Assembly: GCA_013433145.1 (NCBI GenBank)
Contig: CM024190.1
Coordinates: 7,850,120 to 7,914,119 of the forward strand
Direction: 5' to 3'
Length of the DNA stretch: 64,000 nt
From: Ascaris suum
Taxonomy: Eukaryota; Nematoda; Chromadorea; Rhabditida; Ascarididae
Made by a program: the position numbers and the translations under genes. The first letter of the stretch is position 1. Each line of letters opens with the position of its first letter. A model generated the notes under the pieces. The model was given only the letters and a program-made list of their open reading frames with translations. It had not been told where the DNA came from and searched no databases. This document shows positions 63,961 to 64,000 of this stretch, in pieces.

Positions 63961-64000
63961 ATATACAATTATTATTAAGTTGTATTCTCGAAACTCTAAA

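Overview
The window reads as nuclear DNA of a nematode, probably a clade V (rhabditid or strongylid) worm. It is AT-rich and gene-poor, with short exons, GT..AG introns of about 350 to 1,700 bases, many homopolymer and (TA)n tracts, a splice acceptor sitting directly in front of a start codon as expected for spliced-leader trans-splicing, and a carboxypeptidase with a nematode-style C-terminal ShKT domain. The species is inference; no database was searched.

Three genes can be supported. (1) An M14A zinc carboxypeptidase on the minus strand, rebuilt here as 14 phase-consistent exons between 63,948 (ATG) and 53,135 (stop), giving a predicted 663-residue secreted proenzyme: signal peptide, propeptide, catalytic domain with the zinc and substrate residues, a linker and a six-cysteine ShKT domain. 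An Asp at the S1' specificity position suggests carboxypeptidase-B-like preference for Lys/Arg. (2) mir-133 on the plus strand at about 12,326-12,393. (3) mir-1 on the minus strand at about 34,583-34,657. Both microRNAs have the deeply conserved mature sequence and a matching hairpin arm. They are the ancient bilaterian muscle microRNA pair, here about 22 kb apart and on opposite strands.

Layout. 1-11,040: noncoding, with homopolymers, a (TA)58 tract and a degenerate TG-rich minisatellite (8,570-9,117). 11,041-11,770: a GC/CpG-richer island just upstream of mir-133, a possible promoter. 12,118-12,263: (TA)73, then mir-133. 12,400-26,776: no supported gene. 26,777-27,800: a minisatellite of about 1 kb with a 16-base unit. 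27,801-34,580: mostly noncoding, with one exon-like ORF and a decayed LINE reverse-transcriptase tail (32,020-32,442). 34,583-34,657: mir-1, with a second GC-richer island (36,000-36,520) upstream of it on its own strand. 36,520-53,134: no supported gene, but a third and fourth GC-richer patch (42,900-43,760 and 50,240-50,760), an unassigned hairpin at 47,085-47,133 and several exon-like ORFs. 53,135-63,948: the carboxypeptidase gene, filling almost the whole right end.

The microRNAs are expected to act in muscle and the carboxypeptidase in the secretory/extracellular space. The sequence shows no functional link between them beyond their proximity.
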